This document shows, one piece after another, positions 1-7,355 of a DNA stretch of 9,159 nt. Within the stretch, counting starts at the first letter, position 1. The number at the start of each line of letters is the position of its first letter. Under the pieces are notes generated by a model, which searched no databases, had not been told where the DNA came from, and saw nothing but the letters and a program-made list of their open reading frames with translations. Origin of the DNA: Lachnospiraceae bacterium (GTDB taxonomy: Bacteria; Bacillota; Clostridia; Lachnospirales; Lachnospiraceae); contig JAAVYC010000041.1 of NCBI GenBank assembly GCA_022790905.1, forward strand, positions 1-9,159. The letters run 5' to 3'. A program made the position numbers and the translations under genes.

Positions 1-1143
1 GAGCTTGCAAAGAGAAATCGCTTATCCAATGTGTATGTACATTGCTTTTTAGATGGAAGGGATACTCCGCCAAAAAGCGGAAAAGATTATGCGATTGAGT
101 TAGAGCAAAAGATGAAAGAGATTGGCATTGGACAAATTGCCTCCGTTATGGGACGTTACTATGCGATGGACAGAGATAATAATTATGACCGCGTCAAATT
201 GGCATATGATGCCCTGACCAAAGGCGAAGGTGTGACAGCCGCGAGCGGACCAGAGGGAATCCAGCAGTCCTATGACAAAGATGAGACAGATGAGTTCGTA
301 AAACCAACCGTTGTATTGGAAGACGGAAAGCCGCTTGCAACGATCAAAGATAAAGATTCCGTGGTATTTTTCAATTTCAGGCCGGACCGTGCGAGGGAGA
401 TTACAAGAAGTTTCTGTGATGATGACTTTAAAGGATTTGACAGAGAAAAGAGACTAGATCTCACGTATGTATGTTTCTCAGACTATGATCCTACTATTCC
501 GAATAAAGAAGTTGCTTTCCCGAAGGTGGCAGTGACAAATACGTTTGGTGAATGGCTTGCCGCAAATCATATGACACAGGCACGTATTGCGGAAACAGAG
601 AAATACGCCCATGTTACTTTCTTTTTCAATGGTGGCGTAGAGGAGCCAAATGAGGGAGAGGATAGGATCTTAGTTAACTCTCCAAAAGTTGCGACTTATG
701 ATTTGAAACCGGAGATGAGTGCCTATGAAGTATGTGATAAATTGACAGAAGCGATTCGTTCCGGCAATTATGACGTGGTTATCATCAACTTTGCAAATCC
801 AGATATGGTAGGTCATACTGGTGTGGAAGAAGCTGCAATTAAAGCAATCGAGGCGGTCGATGAGTGCGTCGGAAGAGCAGTGGAGGCGGTAAAAGAAGTG
901 GATGGAACATTGTTCATCTGTGCAGATCATGGAAATGCAGAACAGTTGGTTGACTATGATACAGGAGCCCCATTCACGGCGCATACAACGAATAACGTTC
1001 CGTTCATTCTCGTCAATTATGATCCGGCATATACGCTGAGAGAGGGTGGATGTCTCGCCGACATCGTACCTACTTTAATTGAGATTATGGGCAAAGAGCA
1101 GCCAAAAGAAATGACAGGAAAATCTTTGTTGATTAAAAAATAG
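1..1143 (+). CDS. gpmI: 2,3-bisphosphoglycerate-independent phosphoglycerate mutase, 5'-truncated by window edge
   Basis: Interconverts 3-phosphoglycerate and 2-phosphoglycerate in glycolysis and gluconeogenesis, as a cytoplasmic Mn-dependent enzyme of the alkaline phosphatase superfamily. The frame is open from base 1 and gives 380 visible residues. Family members have about 510, so roughly 135 N-terminal residues are missing, including the part that carries the phosphorylated catalytic serine. Visible family motifs, numbered from base 1, are FLDGRDTPP (about 16-24), GRYYAMDRD (51-59), FRPDRAREITR (126-136), NPDMVGH with metal ligands D268 and H272, ADHGN with D309 and H310, and TAHTTN with H328. 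The spacing of these ligands matches the known Bacillus enzyme. The GTG at 31 is internal, because homology continues upstream of it. purC follows 19 nt after the TAG stop, so the two are probably cotranscribed. Identification is very secure; only the missing N-terminus is unknown. Confidence 0.97.
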   Translation, partial: ELAKRNRLSNVYVHCFLDGRDTPPKSGKDYAIELEQKMKEIGIGQIASVMGRYYAMDRDNNYDRVKLAYDALTKGEGVTAASGPEGIQQSYDKDETDEFVKPTVVLEDGKPLATIKDKDSVVFFNFRPDRAREITRSFCDDDFKGFDREKRLDLTYVCFSDYDPTIPNKEVAFPKVAVTNTFGEWLAANHMTQARIAETEKYAHVTFFFNGGVEEPNEGEDRILVNSPKVATYDLKPEMSAYEVCDKLTEAIRSGNYDVVIINFANPDMVGHTGVEEAAIKAIEAVDECVGRAVEAVKEVDGTLFICADHGNAEQLVDYDTGAPFTAHTTNNVPFILVNYDPAYTLREGGCLADIVPTLIEIMGKEQPKEMTGKSLLIKK

Positions 1144-1152
1144 ATAAAAAGT

Positions 1153-1158
1153 GGAGGG
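1153..1158 (+). promoter_or_regulatory. purC ribosome binding site (decides the start)
   Basis: GGAGGG lies 4 nt before the ATG at 1163. The possible GTG start at 1151 would overlap this site and has no Shine-Dalgarno sequence of its own, so the ATG at 1163 is chosen. Confidence 0.85.
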
Positions 1159-1162
1159 TCAC

Positions 1163-2044
1163 ATGAGTATACAGAAGTTTCAGCCAATCAAAGAGGGAAA
1201 AGTGCGGGAAGTCTATGACAACGGTGAAAGTCTCATTATTGTGGCGACAGACAGAATTTCGGCGTTCGATCATATCTTAAAGAATCAGATCACGCAAAAA
1301 GGAGCAATTCTCACACAGATGTCCAAATTCTGGTTCGATTTTACAAAAGATATCGTACCAAACCATATGATTTCCGTGAATGTAACAGATATGCCGGAAT
1401 TTTTCAGGCAAAAAGAGTATGATGGAAACAGCATGATGTGTAAAAAACTGGAGATGCTTCCGATTGAGTGTATTGTGCGCGGATATATTACAGGAAGCGG
1501 CTGGGAGAGTTACAAAGAGGACGGGACCGTCTGTGGGATCACACTTCCAAAAGGATTAAAAGAATCGGACAAACTTCCAGAACCGATTTATACACCGAGT
1601 ACCAAGGCAGATATCGGTCTCCATGACGAAAATATTTCGTTTGAGAGAAGCGTAGAGATTTTAGAAGAGAGCTATCCGGGAAAAGGCGCTAATTATGCGA
1701 AACAGATTAAAGATTGTACGATTGCTCTGTATCAAAAATGTGCAGAGTATGCGTTGAGTAAAGGAATTATCATTGCGGATACCAAGTTTGAATTTGGATT
1801 GGATGAAAACGGAGAGGTAGTGTTAGGAGATGAGATGCTCACCCCGGATAGTTCTAGATTCTGGCCATTGGAGGGCTATGAGGCCGGAAAATCACAACCA
1901 TCTTTTGACAAACAATTTGTCAGAGACTGGCTGAAGGCAAATCCGGACAGTGACTATCTGCTGCCGGAGGAGGTTGTGATAAAGACGGTGGACAAATACA
2001 AAGAGGCCTTTTCGCTATTGACTGGTAGAGAGTTTGATTCATAA
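1163..2044 (+). CDS. purC: Phosphoribosylaminoimidazole-succinocarboxamide (SAICAR) synthase
   Basis: Joins aspartate to CAIR using ATP to give SAICAR in de novo purine synthesis (cytoplasm). The protein is 293 residues, which fits the longer ~290-300 residue form of the family. Motifs seen are GKVREVY (12-18, nucleotide-binding strand region), DRISAFD (30-36), the signature ECIVRGYITGSGW (around 102-114), TPSTKAD (144-150), IIADTKFEFG (203-212) and GDEMLTPDSSRFW (222-234). The start at 1163 gives MSIQKFQPIKEGK, a normal N-terminus; an in-frame GTG at 1151 would add four residues but overlaps the ribosome binding site. The gene is 19 nt after gpmI and 32 nt before purF. PurB, which consumes SAICAR, is encoded two genes downstream. 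No riboswitch or promoter fits in the upstream gap, so expression probably depends on readthrough from gpmI. Confidence 0.97.
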   Translation: MSIQKFQPIKEGKVREVYDNGESLIIVATDRISAFDHILKNQITQKGAILTQMSKFWFDFTKDIVPNHMISVNVTDMPEFFRQKEYDGNSMMCKKLEMLPIECIVRGYITGSGWESYKEDGTVCGITLPKGLKESDKLPEPIYTPSTKADIGLHDENISFERSVEILEESYPGKGANYAKQIKDCTIALYQKCAEYALSKGIIIADTKFEFGLDENGEVVLGDEMLTPDSSRFWPLEGYEAGKSQPSFDKQFVRDWLKANPDSDYLLPEEVVIKTVDKYKEAFSLLTGREFDS

Positions 2045-2076
2045 GTAGGACTTGTGAAAGAAAGGTTGATTACTTT

Positions 2077-3525
2077 ATGGAGAAAAGAGACTGGGAAAAA
2101 GATACGCCTTGGGATGGTCTGCATGAAGAATGCGGAGTCTTCGGCATGTATGATTTTGACGGAAATGATGTGACCTCTACGATCTATTATGGGTTGTTTG
2201 CTCTGCAGCATCGCGGTCAGGAGAGCTGTGGTATCGCGGTTAGTCAGACGGATGGCCCAAAAGGAAAAGTGAGCGCCCATAAGGATATGGGACTGGTGAA
2301 CGAGGTGTTTACGCAAGATGTCCTGGAATCCTTAAAAGGTGACATTGGAGTCGGACATGTCCGTTATTCTACGGCAGGTGCTTCTACAAGAGAAAATTCA
2401 CAGCCATTGGTGCTGAATTATGTAAAGGGAACGTTAGGACTTGCCCATAATGGAAACTTAATCAATGCAAATGAATTGCGCGAAGAACTAGAATATACGG
2501 GAGCGATTTTTCAGACTACCATTGATTCGGAAGTCATTGCATACCATATTGCAAGGGAACGTTTAAAGTCAAAAACCGTGGAAGAGGCGGTAAAGAGAGC
2601 GGCTCAAAAGATTAAGGGAGCCTATTCACTCGTGGTCATGAGTCCTAGAAAATTAATAGGGGCAAGAGATCCTTTTGGTTTCAAACCGCTCTGTATCGGA
2701 AAAAGGGACAATGCCTATATCTTGTCTTCTGAGAGTTGTGCGTTTGACACGTTAGGAGCTGAGTATATCAGGGACGTCTTTCCGGGGGAAGTCGTGACGA
2801 TCACGCCAGAACAGGGAATTGTCTCGGATACCTCTATGTGTTTGCCAAAGGGAAAAGAGGCGCGCTGTATTTTTGAATATATCTATTTTGCGAGACCAGA
2901 CAGTCAGATTGACGGTGTGAGTGTCTATAAATCCAGGATCCGAGCAGGAAGGTTTTTGGCCATTGACTCACCAGTAGAGGCTGATTTAGTTGTCGGTGTG
3001 CCAGAGTCCGGAAATGCCGCTGCTTTGGGCTATGCGATGGAGTCTGGCATCCCATATGGCAAAGCATTTGTAAAAAATGGATATGTGGGCAGGACGTTTA
3101 TCAAGCCAAAACAAAAACACCGTGAGTCCAGTGTAAATATCAAGTTAAATGTCTTAAAAGAGGCTGTGGACGGAAAGAGAGTGATTATGATTGATGACTC
3201 GATTGTACGTGGGACAACCTCAGATCGTATTGTGCGTATGCTCAGAGAGGCGGGGGCAAAAGAAGTGCATGTGAGAGTCTCTGCGCCGCCATTTTTGTGG
3301 CCATGCTATTTTGGAACGGACATACCGGAGAGGAAACAGTTGATTGCCTATAATCGAACTGTAGAAGAAATAAGGGATATGATTGGAGCCGATTCTCTGG
3401 GATACTTAGAGATTCCGCGTTTAGAGGAGATGGTAGAAGGGCTTTCGATCTGCAAAGGATGTTTTACCGGAACCTATCCTATGAAACCGCCAAAAAGGGA
3501 TATTCGAGGCGATTTTGAGCGCTAA
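2077..3525 (+). CDS. purF: Amidophosphoribosyltransferase (glutamine PRPP amidotransferase), [4Fe-4S] type
   Basis: Catalyses the first committed purine step: PRPP plus glutamine gives phosphoribosylamine, glutamate and pyrophosphate. The protein is 482 residues. An 18-residue N-terminal propeptide precedes CGVFG, so C19 is the predicted nucleophile after self-cleavage. The N-terminal glutaminase (Ntn) domain runs to about residue 240, with the STAGASTRENSQP and AHNGNL motifs. The phosphoribosyltransferase domain follows, with the PRPP loop VIMIDDSIVRGTTS (369-382). Four cysteines, C264, C410, C459 and C462 (the last two in SICKGC), match in context the iron-sulfur ligands known from the Bacillus subtilis enzyme. 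This indicates an oxygen-sensitive, cluster-containing enzyme rather than the cluster-free E. coli type. The ATG at 2077 is preceded by GAAAGAAAGG with about 11 nt spacing. It is the middle gene of a purC-purF-purB run. Confidence 0.97.
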   Translation: MEKRDWEKDTPWDGLHEECGVFGMYDFDGNDVTSTIYYGLFALQHRGQESCGIAVSQTDGPKGKVSAHKDMGLVNEVFTQDVLESLKGDIGVGHVRYSTAGASTRENSQPLVLNYVKGTLGLAHNGNLINANELREELEYTGAIFQTTIDSEVIAYHIARERLKSKTVEEAVKRAAQKIKGAYSLVVMSPRKLIGARDPFGFKPLCIGKRDNAYILSSESCAFDTLGAEYIRDVFPGEVVTITPEQGIVSDTSMCLPKGKEARCIFEYIYFARPDSQIDGVSVYKSRIRAGRFLAIDSPVEADLVVGVPESGNAAALGYAMESGIPYGKAFVKNGYVGRTFIKPKQKHRESSVNIKLNVLKEAVDGKRVIMIDDSIVRGTTSDRIVRMLREAGAKEVHVRVSAPPFLWPCYFGTDIPERKQLIAYNRTVEEIRDMIGADSLGYLEIPRLEEMVEGLSICKGCFTGTYPMKPPKRDIRGDFER

Positions 3526-3567
3526 GCGTTACACGATCAGTTTTAGAGCACGAAAGGAGACATATTT

Positions 3568-5019
3568 ATGTCAACAGATAGATATAACAGTCCACTGTCA
3601 GAGCGTTATGCCAGCAAAGAGATGCAGTATATTTTTTCTCCAGATATGAAATTTCGTACCTGGAGAAGGCTCTGGATTGCATTGGCAGAGACGGAGATGG
3701 AATTAGGACTGAGTGAGAATGGAAAACGGGTCATCACACAGGAACAGATTGATGAGTTAAAAGCGAATGCGGAAGAGATCAATTATGACGTGGCAAGGGA
3801 ACGGGAAAAATTAGTTCGCCATGATGTGATGAGTCATGTCTATGCCTATGGACAGCAGTGCCCGAAGGCGGCCGGAATCATCCATTTAGGAGCTACGTCT
3901 TGTTATGTCGGTGATAACACGGATATCATTGTCATGAATGAGGCATTGAAACTGGTTCGAAGGAAGCTGGTCAATGTGATTGATGGACTTGCGAAATTTG
4001 CAGATGAATATAAAGAGCTGCCGACTCTAGCATTTACACATTTTCAGCCGGCGCAGCCGACAACGGTTGGAAAGCGTGCGACACTTTGGATACAGGAATT
4101 TTTGATAGATTTAGAAGATCTCGAGTATGTAACGGGAAGTTTAAAATTGCTGGGTTCCAAAGGAACGACAGGGACACAGGCAAGTTTTCAGGAGTTATTT
4201 GCGGGCGATCAGAAGACGATTGATAAGATTGATCCTATGATTGCGAAAAAGATGGGATTTGAAGAGTGCTATGCGGTATCTGGTCAGACCTATTCTAGAA
4301 AGGTGGACACCCGGGTAGCAAATATCTTAGCAGGGATCGCAGCAAGTGCGCATAAGATGTCTAATGATATCCGCCTGCTTCAGCATTTAAAAGAGGTGGA
4401 AGAGCCGTTTGAGAAAAATCAAATCGGTTCCTCTGCGATGGCATATAAGAGAAATCCGATGAGAAGCGAAAGAATTGCATCTCTTTCCAGATACGTGATG
4501 GTAGATGCCTTAAATCCGGCGATTACGTCTGCCACGCAGTGGTTTGAGAGAACGTTGGATGATTCTGCAAATAAGCGTTTGAGTATTCCGGAGGCGTTTC
4601 TCGCAGTGGATGGCATTTTGGACCTCTGTCTGAATGTGGTGGATGGTTTGGTTGTCTATGAAAAAGTCATCCGCAAGCATATGTTAGCGGAGCTTCCATT
4701 TATGGCAACAGAAAATATCATGATGGATGCGGTGAAAAATGGCGGAGACCGTCAGGAAATGCACGAAAAGATTCGCAAGCTTTCTATGGAGGCGGGAAAA
4801 AATGTCAAAGAGGAGGGAAGGGATAACAATCTTTTAGAATTGATTGTCGCTGACCCTGCCTTTAATCTGACATTAGAAGAACTGAGAGAGTCCATGGATC
4901 CGGCAAAATATGTGGGAAGAGCACCTCTTCAGGTGACAAATTTTTTACAGAATGTGATCGATCCGATGTTGGCAGAGCGAAAAGATTTGCTGGGAATTGA
5001 AGTAGAGATTACGGTCTGA
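3568..5019 (+). CDS. purB: Adenylosuccinate lyase
   Basis: Removes fumarate from SAICAR (giving AICAR) and from adenylosuccinate (giving AMP), so it acts twice in purine synthesis. The 483-residue protein belongs to the fumarase/aspartase superfamily. The superfamily signature GSSAMAYKRNP is at 287-297, with the flexible-loop catalytic serine at 288/289. A second active-site histidine, H158, is in THFQPAQPTT. TSCYVGDNTD forms the early conserved block. The length, and the placement of H158 and the serine loop, resemble the long form seen in human ADSL (H159, S289) more than the shorter ~430-residue Bacillus form; this is from memory of the family. AAAGGAG (3553-3559) sits 8 nt before the ATG. 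The gap to purF is 42 nt, and a membrane protein gene follows at once. Function is secure. Confidence 0.96.
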   Translation: MSTDRYNSPLSERYASKEMQYIFSPDMKFRTWRRLWIALAETEMELGLSENGKRVITQEQIDELKANAEEINYDVAREREKLVRHDVMSHVYAYGQQCPKAAGIIHLGATSCYVGDNTDIIVMNEALKLVRRKLVNVIDGLAKFADEYKELPTLAFTHFQPAQPTTVGKRATLWIQEFLIDLEDLEYVTGSLKLLGSKGTTGTQASFQELFAGDQKTIDKIDPMIAKKMGFEECYAVSGQTYSRKVDTRVANILAGIAASAHKMSNDIRLLQHLKEVEEPFEKNQIGSSAMAYKRNPMRSERIASLSRYVMVDALNPAITSATQWFERTLDDSANKRLSIPEAFLAVDGILDLCLNVVDGLVVYEKVIRKHMLAELPFMATENIMMDAVKNGGDRQEMHEKIRKLSMEAGKNVKEEGRDNNLLELIVADPAFNLTLEELRESMDPAKYVGRAPLQVTNFLQNVIDPMLAERKDLLGIEVEITV

Positions 5020-5034
5020 TTGGAACGACGTATT

Positions 5035-5739
5035 ATGCTTGGAACAACGGTAAATACTTTGGCAGTGTTAGCTGGCAGCCTGATTGGTTTGGCGATCACT
5101 GCTATTACAAAAAAATTTCAATTAAAGATAGCAAAAAGTTTTTCCGACAGAATTATGCAGGCTCTGGGATTGTGTACACTGTATATTGGAATCACAGGTG
5201 CACTCACAGGAAAGAACACGATGGTATTGATCTTGTCTATGATTCTTGGAACGCTAATCGGAGAGGCTTTCGATTTAGACGATAAGATGAATCGCTTAGG
5301 GGAGCGTATCGAGAATCGTTTTAAAGGAGCGGGCAGCGGGAGTGTGGGAATTGCAGAAGGATTTATCACGGCTTCCCTCTTATTTTGTGTGGGAGCGATG
5401 ACGATTGTGGGTTCTTTGCAGAGCGGTCTTACAGGAAATCATGAGACCTTGTTTGCAAAATCCGTGATGGATTTTGTGGCGGCAATTATTTTTGCGTCTT
5501 CTTTAGGATTCGGAGTTGTTTTTTCAGCGGTTTTCGTGCTCGTTTATCAGGGAGCGATTACGCTTTTAGCACAGTGGGTTTCTCCTTTTTTGACTGATAC
5601 GGTGATTCAGGAAATGTCCTGTGCAGGTTACGTCATCATCATAGCGCTGGCCTTTAATATACTTGGAATTTCAAAATTTAAAGTTATGAATTTTGTGCCG
5701 GCGATCTTTTTGCCTATCATCATCTGTCGTTTTCTATAA
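5035..5739 (+). CDS. DUF554 family membrane protein (YdfK/YqgA-like), function unknown
   Basis: A 234-residue integral membrane protein of the DUF554 family. I recognise it by the N-terminal MLGTTVNTLAVLAGSLIG block and the central motif LLFCVGAMTIVGS (GAMTIVGS at 120-127), followed by IFASSLGFGV and VYQGAITLLA. Predicted helices by eye are at about 2-24, 41-58, 62-76 and 108-126, plus two or three more in the C-terminal half, with a charged stretch at about 77-98. There is no signal peptide or extra domain. The start is uncertain. The ATG at 5035 gives the family-typical MLGT N-terminus, whereas the TTG at 5020, immediately after the purB stop, would add MERRI. Neither has a good Shine-Dalgarno sequence, which suggests translational coupling to purB. 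It is the last gene before the 5805-5838 terminator. The family has no settled biochemical role that I know of; the link to purines is positional only. Confidence 0.88.
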   Translation: MLGTTVNTLAVLAGSLIGLAITAITKKFQLKIAKSFSDRIMQALGLCTLYIGITGALTGKNTMVLILSMILGTLIGEAFDLDDKMNRLGERIENRFKGAGSGSVGIAEGFITASLLFCVGAMTIVGSLQSGLTGNHETLFAKSVMDFVAAIIFASSLGFGVVFSAVFVLVYQGAITLLAQWVSPFLTDTVIQEMSCAGYVIIIALAFNILGISKFKVMNFVPAIFLPIIICRFL

Positions 5740-5763
5740 CTGTTATTACTCTTTGGAATTGAT

Positions 5764-5794
5764 TTCACATAAATTTTAAAAACCGGGTTATAAT
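5764..5794 (+). promoter_or_regulatory. Candidate promoter, just upstream of a terminator
   Basis: A perfect -10 hexamer TATAAT (5789-5794) is preceded by TTCACA (5764-5769, 5 of 6 matches to the -35 consensus) with a longer than ideal 19-bp spacer. Transcription would begin near 5801, only a few bases before the terminator hairpin at 5805. It could be the eno promoter with an attenuator-like leader, or a chance match in an AT-rich spacer. Confidence 0.35.
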
Positions 5795-5804
5795 GAAAAT
5801 AATG

Positions 5805-5838
5805 AAACTGTCTCGTGTAAAAAGATGAGACAGTTTTT
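5805..5838 (+). terminator. Rho-independent terminator after the DUF554 gene
   Basis: AAACTGTCTC (5805-5814) pairs perfectly with GAGACAGTTT (5827-5836) around a 12-nt loop and runs into TTTTT (5834-5838). It lies 65 nt past the DUF554 stop and is the natural end of the gpmI-pur transcript. The A-rich 5' flank and the T run also allow some function on the opposite strand, but no gene there needs it. Confidence 0.85.
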
Positions 5839-5949
5839 ATATTACAGGAAACAAAACGATCATCAGATTGACGGTGCAGGGATGGCGCCTTTGATCAGGA
5901 AATGTGATACATGTTTGATGAGTCTATTATGTGAAAAAAGGAGATTTTT
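5839..5949 (+). other. eno leader region with weak possible hairpin and promoter
   Basis: No gene is seen here. GGTGC (5873-5877) can pair with GCGCC (5885-5889, one G-U) around a 7-nt loop, inside a weak outer pair GATCA (5858-5862) with TGATC (5892-5896). A weak promoter-like pair, TTGATC (5891-5896) and TTTGAT (5914-5919), has 17-bp spacing but only 4 of 6 matches in each box. The eno ribosome binding site AAAAGGAG (5936-5943) is clear, 6 nt before the ATG. Confidence 0.3.
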
Positions 5950-7254
5950 ATGAATAATTATTATCCGATTACAGAAGTAAAGGCAAGACAGATTCTGGAT
6001 TCGAGAGGAAATCCGACCATCGAGGCAGAAGTAAAAGCGGCAGATTATATCGTAGGACGGGCAGCAGTCCCATCAGGGGCAAGTACGGGAAGATTTGAAG
6101 CGGTAGAGCTTCGAGACGGAACAACAGAGTATTTTGGACTTGCAGTACAGAATGCAGTGCGTCATGTCAATGAGAGAATCGCAAAAGAGATTCTTGGTAT
6201 GAACGTTTTAGAGCAGGAAAATATCGATGCGAAAATGATCGCCCTCGACGGGACAGAGAATAAGAGCAATTTGGGTGCAAACGCGATGCTCGCTGTCTCG
6301 ATGGCAGTTGCGAGAGCAGCAGCGAATGCGCTAGAGATTCCGCTCTATCGTTATCTAGGAGGCTGTCACACCAGGCTTCTTCCGGTACCGATGATGAATA
6401 TTTTAAATGGAGGAAAGCATGCGGCGAATACCGTAGATTTTCAGGAATTTATGATTATGCCAGTGGAGGCACAGAATTTCTCAGATGCTTTGCGAAAATG
6501 TGCGGAAGTCTATCACAATTTGAAAAAACTCCTGGAGGAGAAAAATCTCTCTACCGGAGTTGGGGATGAGGGAGGATTTGCCCCTGATTTACCGGATGCG
6601 AGGGCCGTACTGAAATTTATTGTCAAAGCGATCGAAGCTGCCGGTTATGAGGCTGGTACCGATTTTCAGATTGCTCTGGATGTTGCGGCGAGTGAACTCT
6701 ACTGTGAAGAAGATGGAATGTATCACTTTGAGGGCGAAGGGAAAATAAAAGATGAGGAAGTGCTTCGAGATACCAAGGAAATGATTTCTTATTATGAGGA
6801 GCTGATCGAAGAATTTCCTATTGTCTCCATTGAAGACGGTCTTGCGGAAGACGATTGGGATGGATGGAAGGATATGAGTAAACGCATTGGGGACAGAATC
6901 CAACTTGTCGGGGATGATCTATTTGTGACTAATACCAAGCGCCTCGATTTAGGAATCAAATTCCGCGCTGCCAATGCAATTTTAATCAAAGTAAATCAGA
7001 TCGGAACTGTGACGGAGGCGATGGATGCGATAGAATTAGCACAGAAAAATGCGTTTAAGGCAGTCATCTCTCATCGCTCCGGCGAGACGGAAGATTCCTT
7101 TATTGCAGATCTCGCTGTGGCGGTCAACGCGGGGCAGATCAAGACGGGCGCTCCGTGCCGCAGTGAACGTGTGGCAAAATATAATGAATTGTTACGCATT
7201 GAGGAGGAGATGAAAGAGGCAGCGAAATATACAAATCCGTTTCATAAAATATAG
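5950..7254 (+). CDS. eno: Enolase (phosphopyruvate hydratase)
   Basis: Dehydrates 2-phosphoglycerate to phosphoenolpyruvate, the step after GpmI. It is a cytoplasmic Mg enzyme; in other bacteria enolase can also be surface-exposed or bound to RNA-degrading complexes. The 434-residue length matches the family (E. coli 432). All key residues are visible: QEF with E166, GDEGG with catalytic E207, metal ligands D244 (ALDVAAS), E295 (SIEDGL) and the GDDL motif (321-324), catalytic K347 in IKVNQIG, H375 in SHRSGETED, and K398 in IKTG. The N-terminal ITEVKARQILDSRGNPT and the mobile-loop PSGASTG motifs are intact. The start at 5950 has a strong AAAAGGAG 6 nt upstream. One small deviation is HAAN where many enolases have HADN before the VDxQEF block; it is not a catalytic position. 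The gene is separated from the upstream purine genes by a terminator and followed by secG after 101 nt. Confidence 0.98.
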   Translation: MNNYYPITEVKARQILDSRGNPTIEAEVKAADYIVGRAAVPSGASTGRFEAVELRDGTTEYFGLAVQNAVRHVNERIAKEILGMNVLEQENIDAKMIALDGTENKSNLGANAMLAVSMAVARAAANALEIPLYRYLGGCHTRLLPVPMMNILNGGKHAANTVDFQEFMIMPVEAQNFSDALRKCAEVYHNLKKLLEEKNLSTGVGDEGGFAPDLPDARAVLKFIVKAIEAAGYEAGTDFQIALDVAASELYCEEDGMYHFEGEGKIKDEEVLRDTKEMISYYEELIEEFPIVSIEDGLAEDDWDGWKDMSKRIGDRIQLVGDDLFVTNTKRLDLGIKFRAANAILIKVNQIGTVTEAMDAIELAQKNAFKAVISHRSGETEDSFIADLAVAVNAGQIKTGAPCRSERVAKYNELLRIEEEMKEAAKYTNPFHKI

Positions 7255-7284
7255 AGTCGAATGCATAGAATCAGATAAAAATCC

Positions 7285-7313
7285 TTGCGAAGATTCTGAT
7301 AATGTGATATACT
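7285..7313 (+). promoter_or_regulatory. Probable secG promoter (extended -10)
   Basis: TTGCGA (7285-7290) and TATACT (7308-7313) are separated by an ideal 17 bp, and TGA directly before the -10 makes an extended TGn element. Predicted transcription start is near 7320, giving a leader of about 36 nt before the secG ATG. A short inverted repeat, AGAATC (7267-7272) with GATTCT (7292-7297), surrounds the -35 box; it has no T run, so it is not a terminator but could be an operator. Confidence 0.6.
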
Positions 7314-7341
7314 TGAGCGAGTTACGAATAGAGGAGACTAC

Positions 7342-7349
7342 AGGAGGTG
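7342..7349 (+). promoter_or_regulatory. secG ribosome binding site (decides the start)
   Basis: AGGAGGTG is a near-perfect complement to the 16S rRNA 3' end. It is 8 nt (counted from AGGAGG) before the ATG at 7356. The in-frame GTG at 7347 lies inside this site and is therefore rejected as the start. Confidence 0.92.
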
Positions 7350-7355
7350 TCACAA

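Noticed and set aside
31..33. GTG as a gpmI start
   Set aside because: The frame is open to base 1 and the residues before it fit the family; the true start is outside the window.
1954..2316. 120-codon minus-strand frame across the purC-purF junction
   Set aside because: Antisense shadow of two well-supported genes with no start signal or recognisable protein. The other minus-strand frames in the window (for example 670-984, 6589-6903, 7192-7509 and 7710-7943) are rejected for the same reason.
5020..5034. TTG start for the DUF554 gene
   Set aside because: It is possible, but the ATG at 5035 gives the family-typical MLGT N-terminus; kept only as an alternative.
7267..7300. Inverted repeat after eno as a terminator
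   Set aside because: The stem is only 6 bp with a 19-nt loop, no T run follows, and it overlaps the likely secG promoter.
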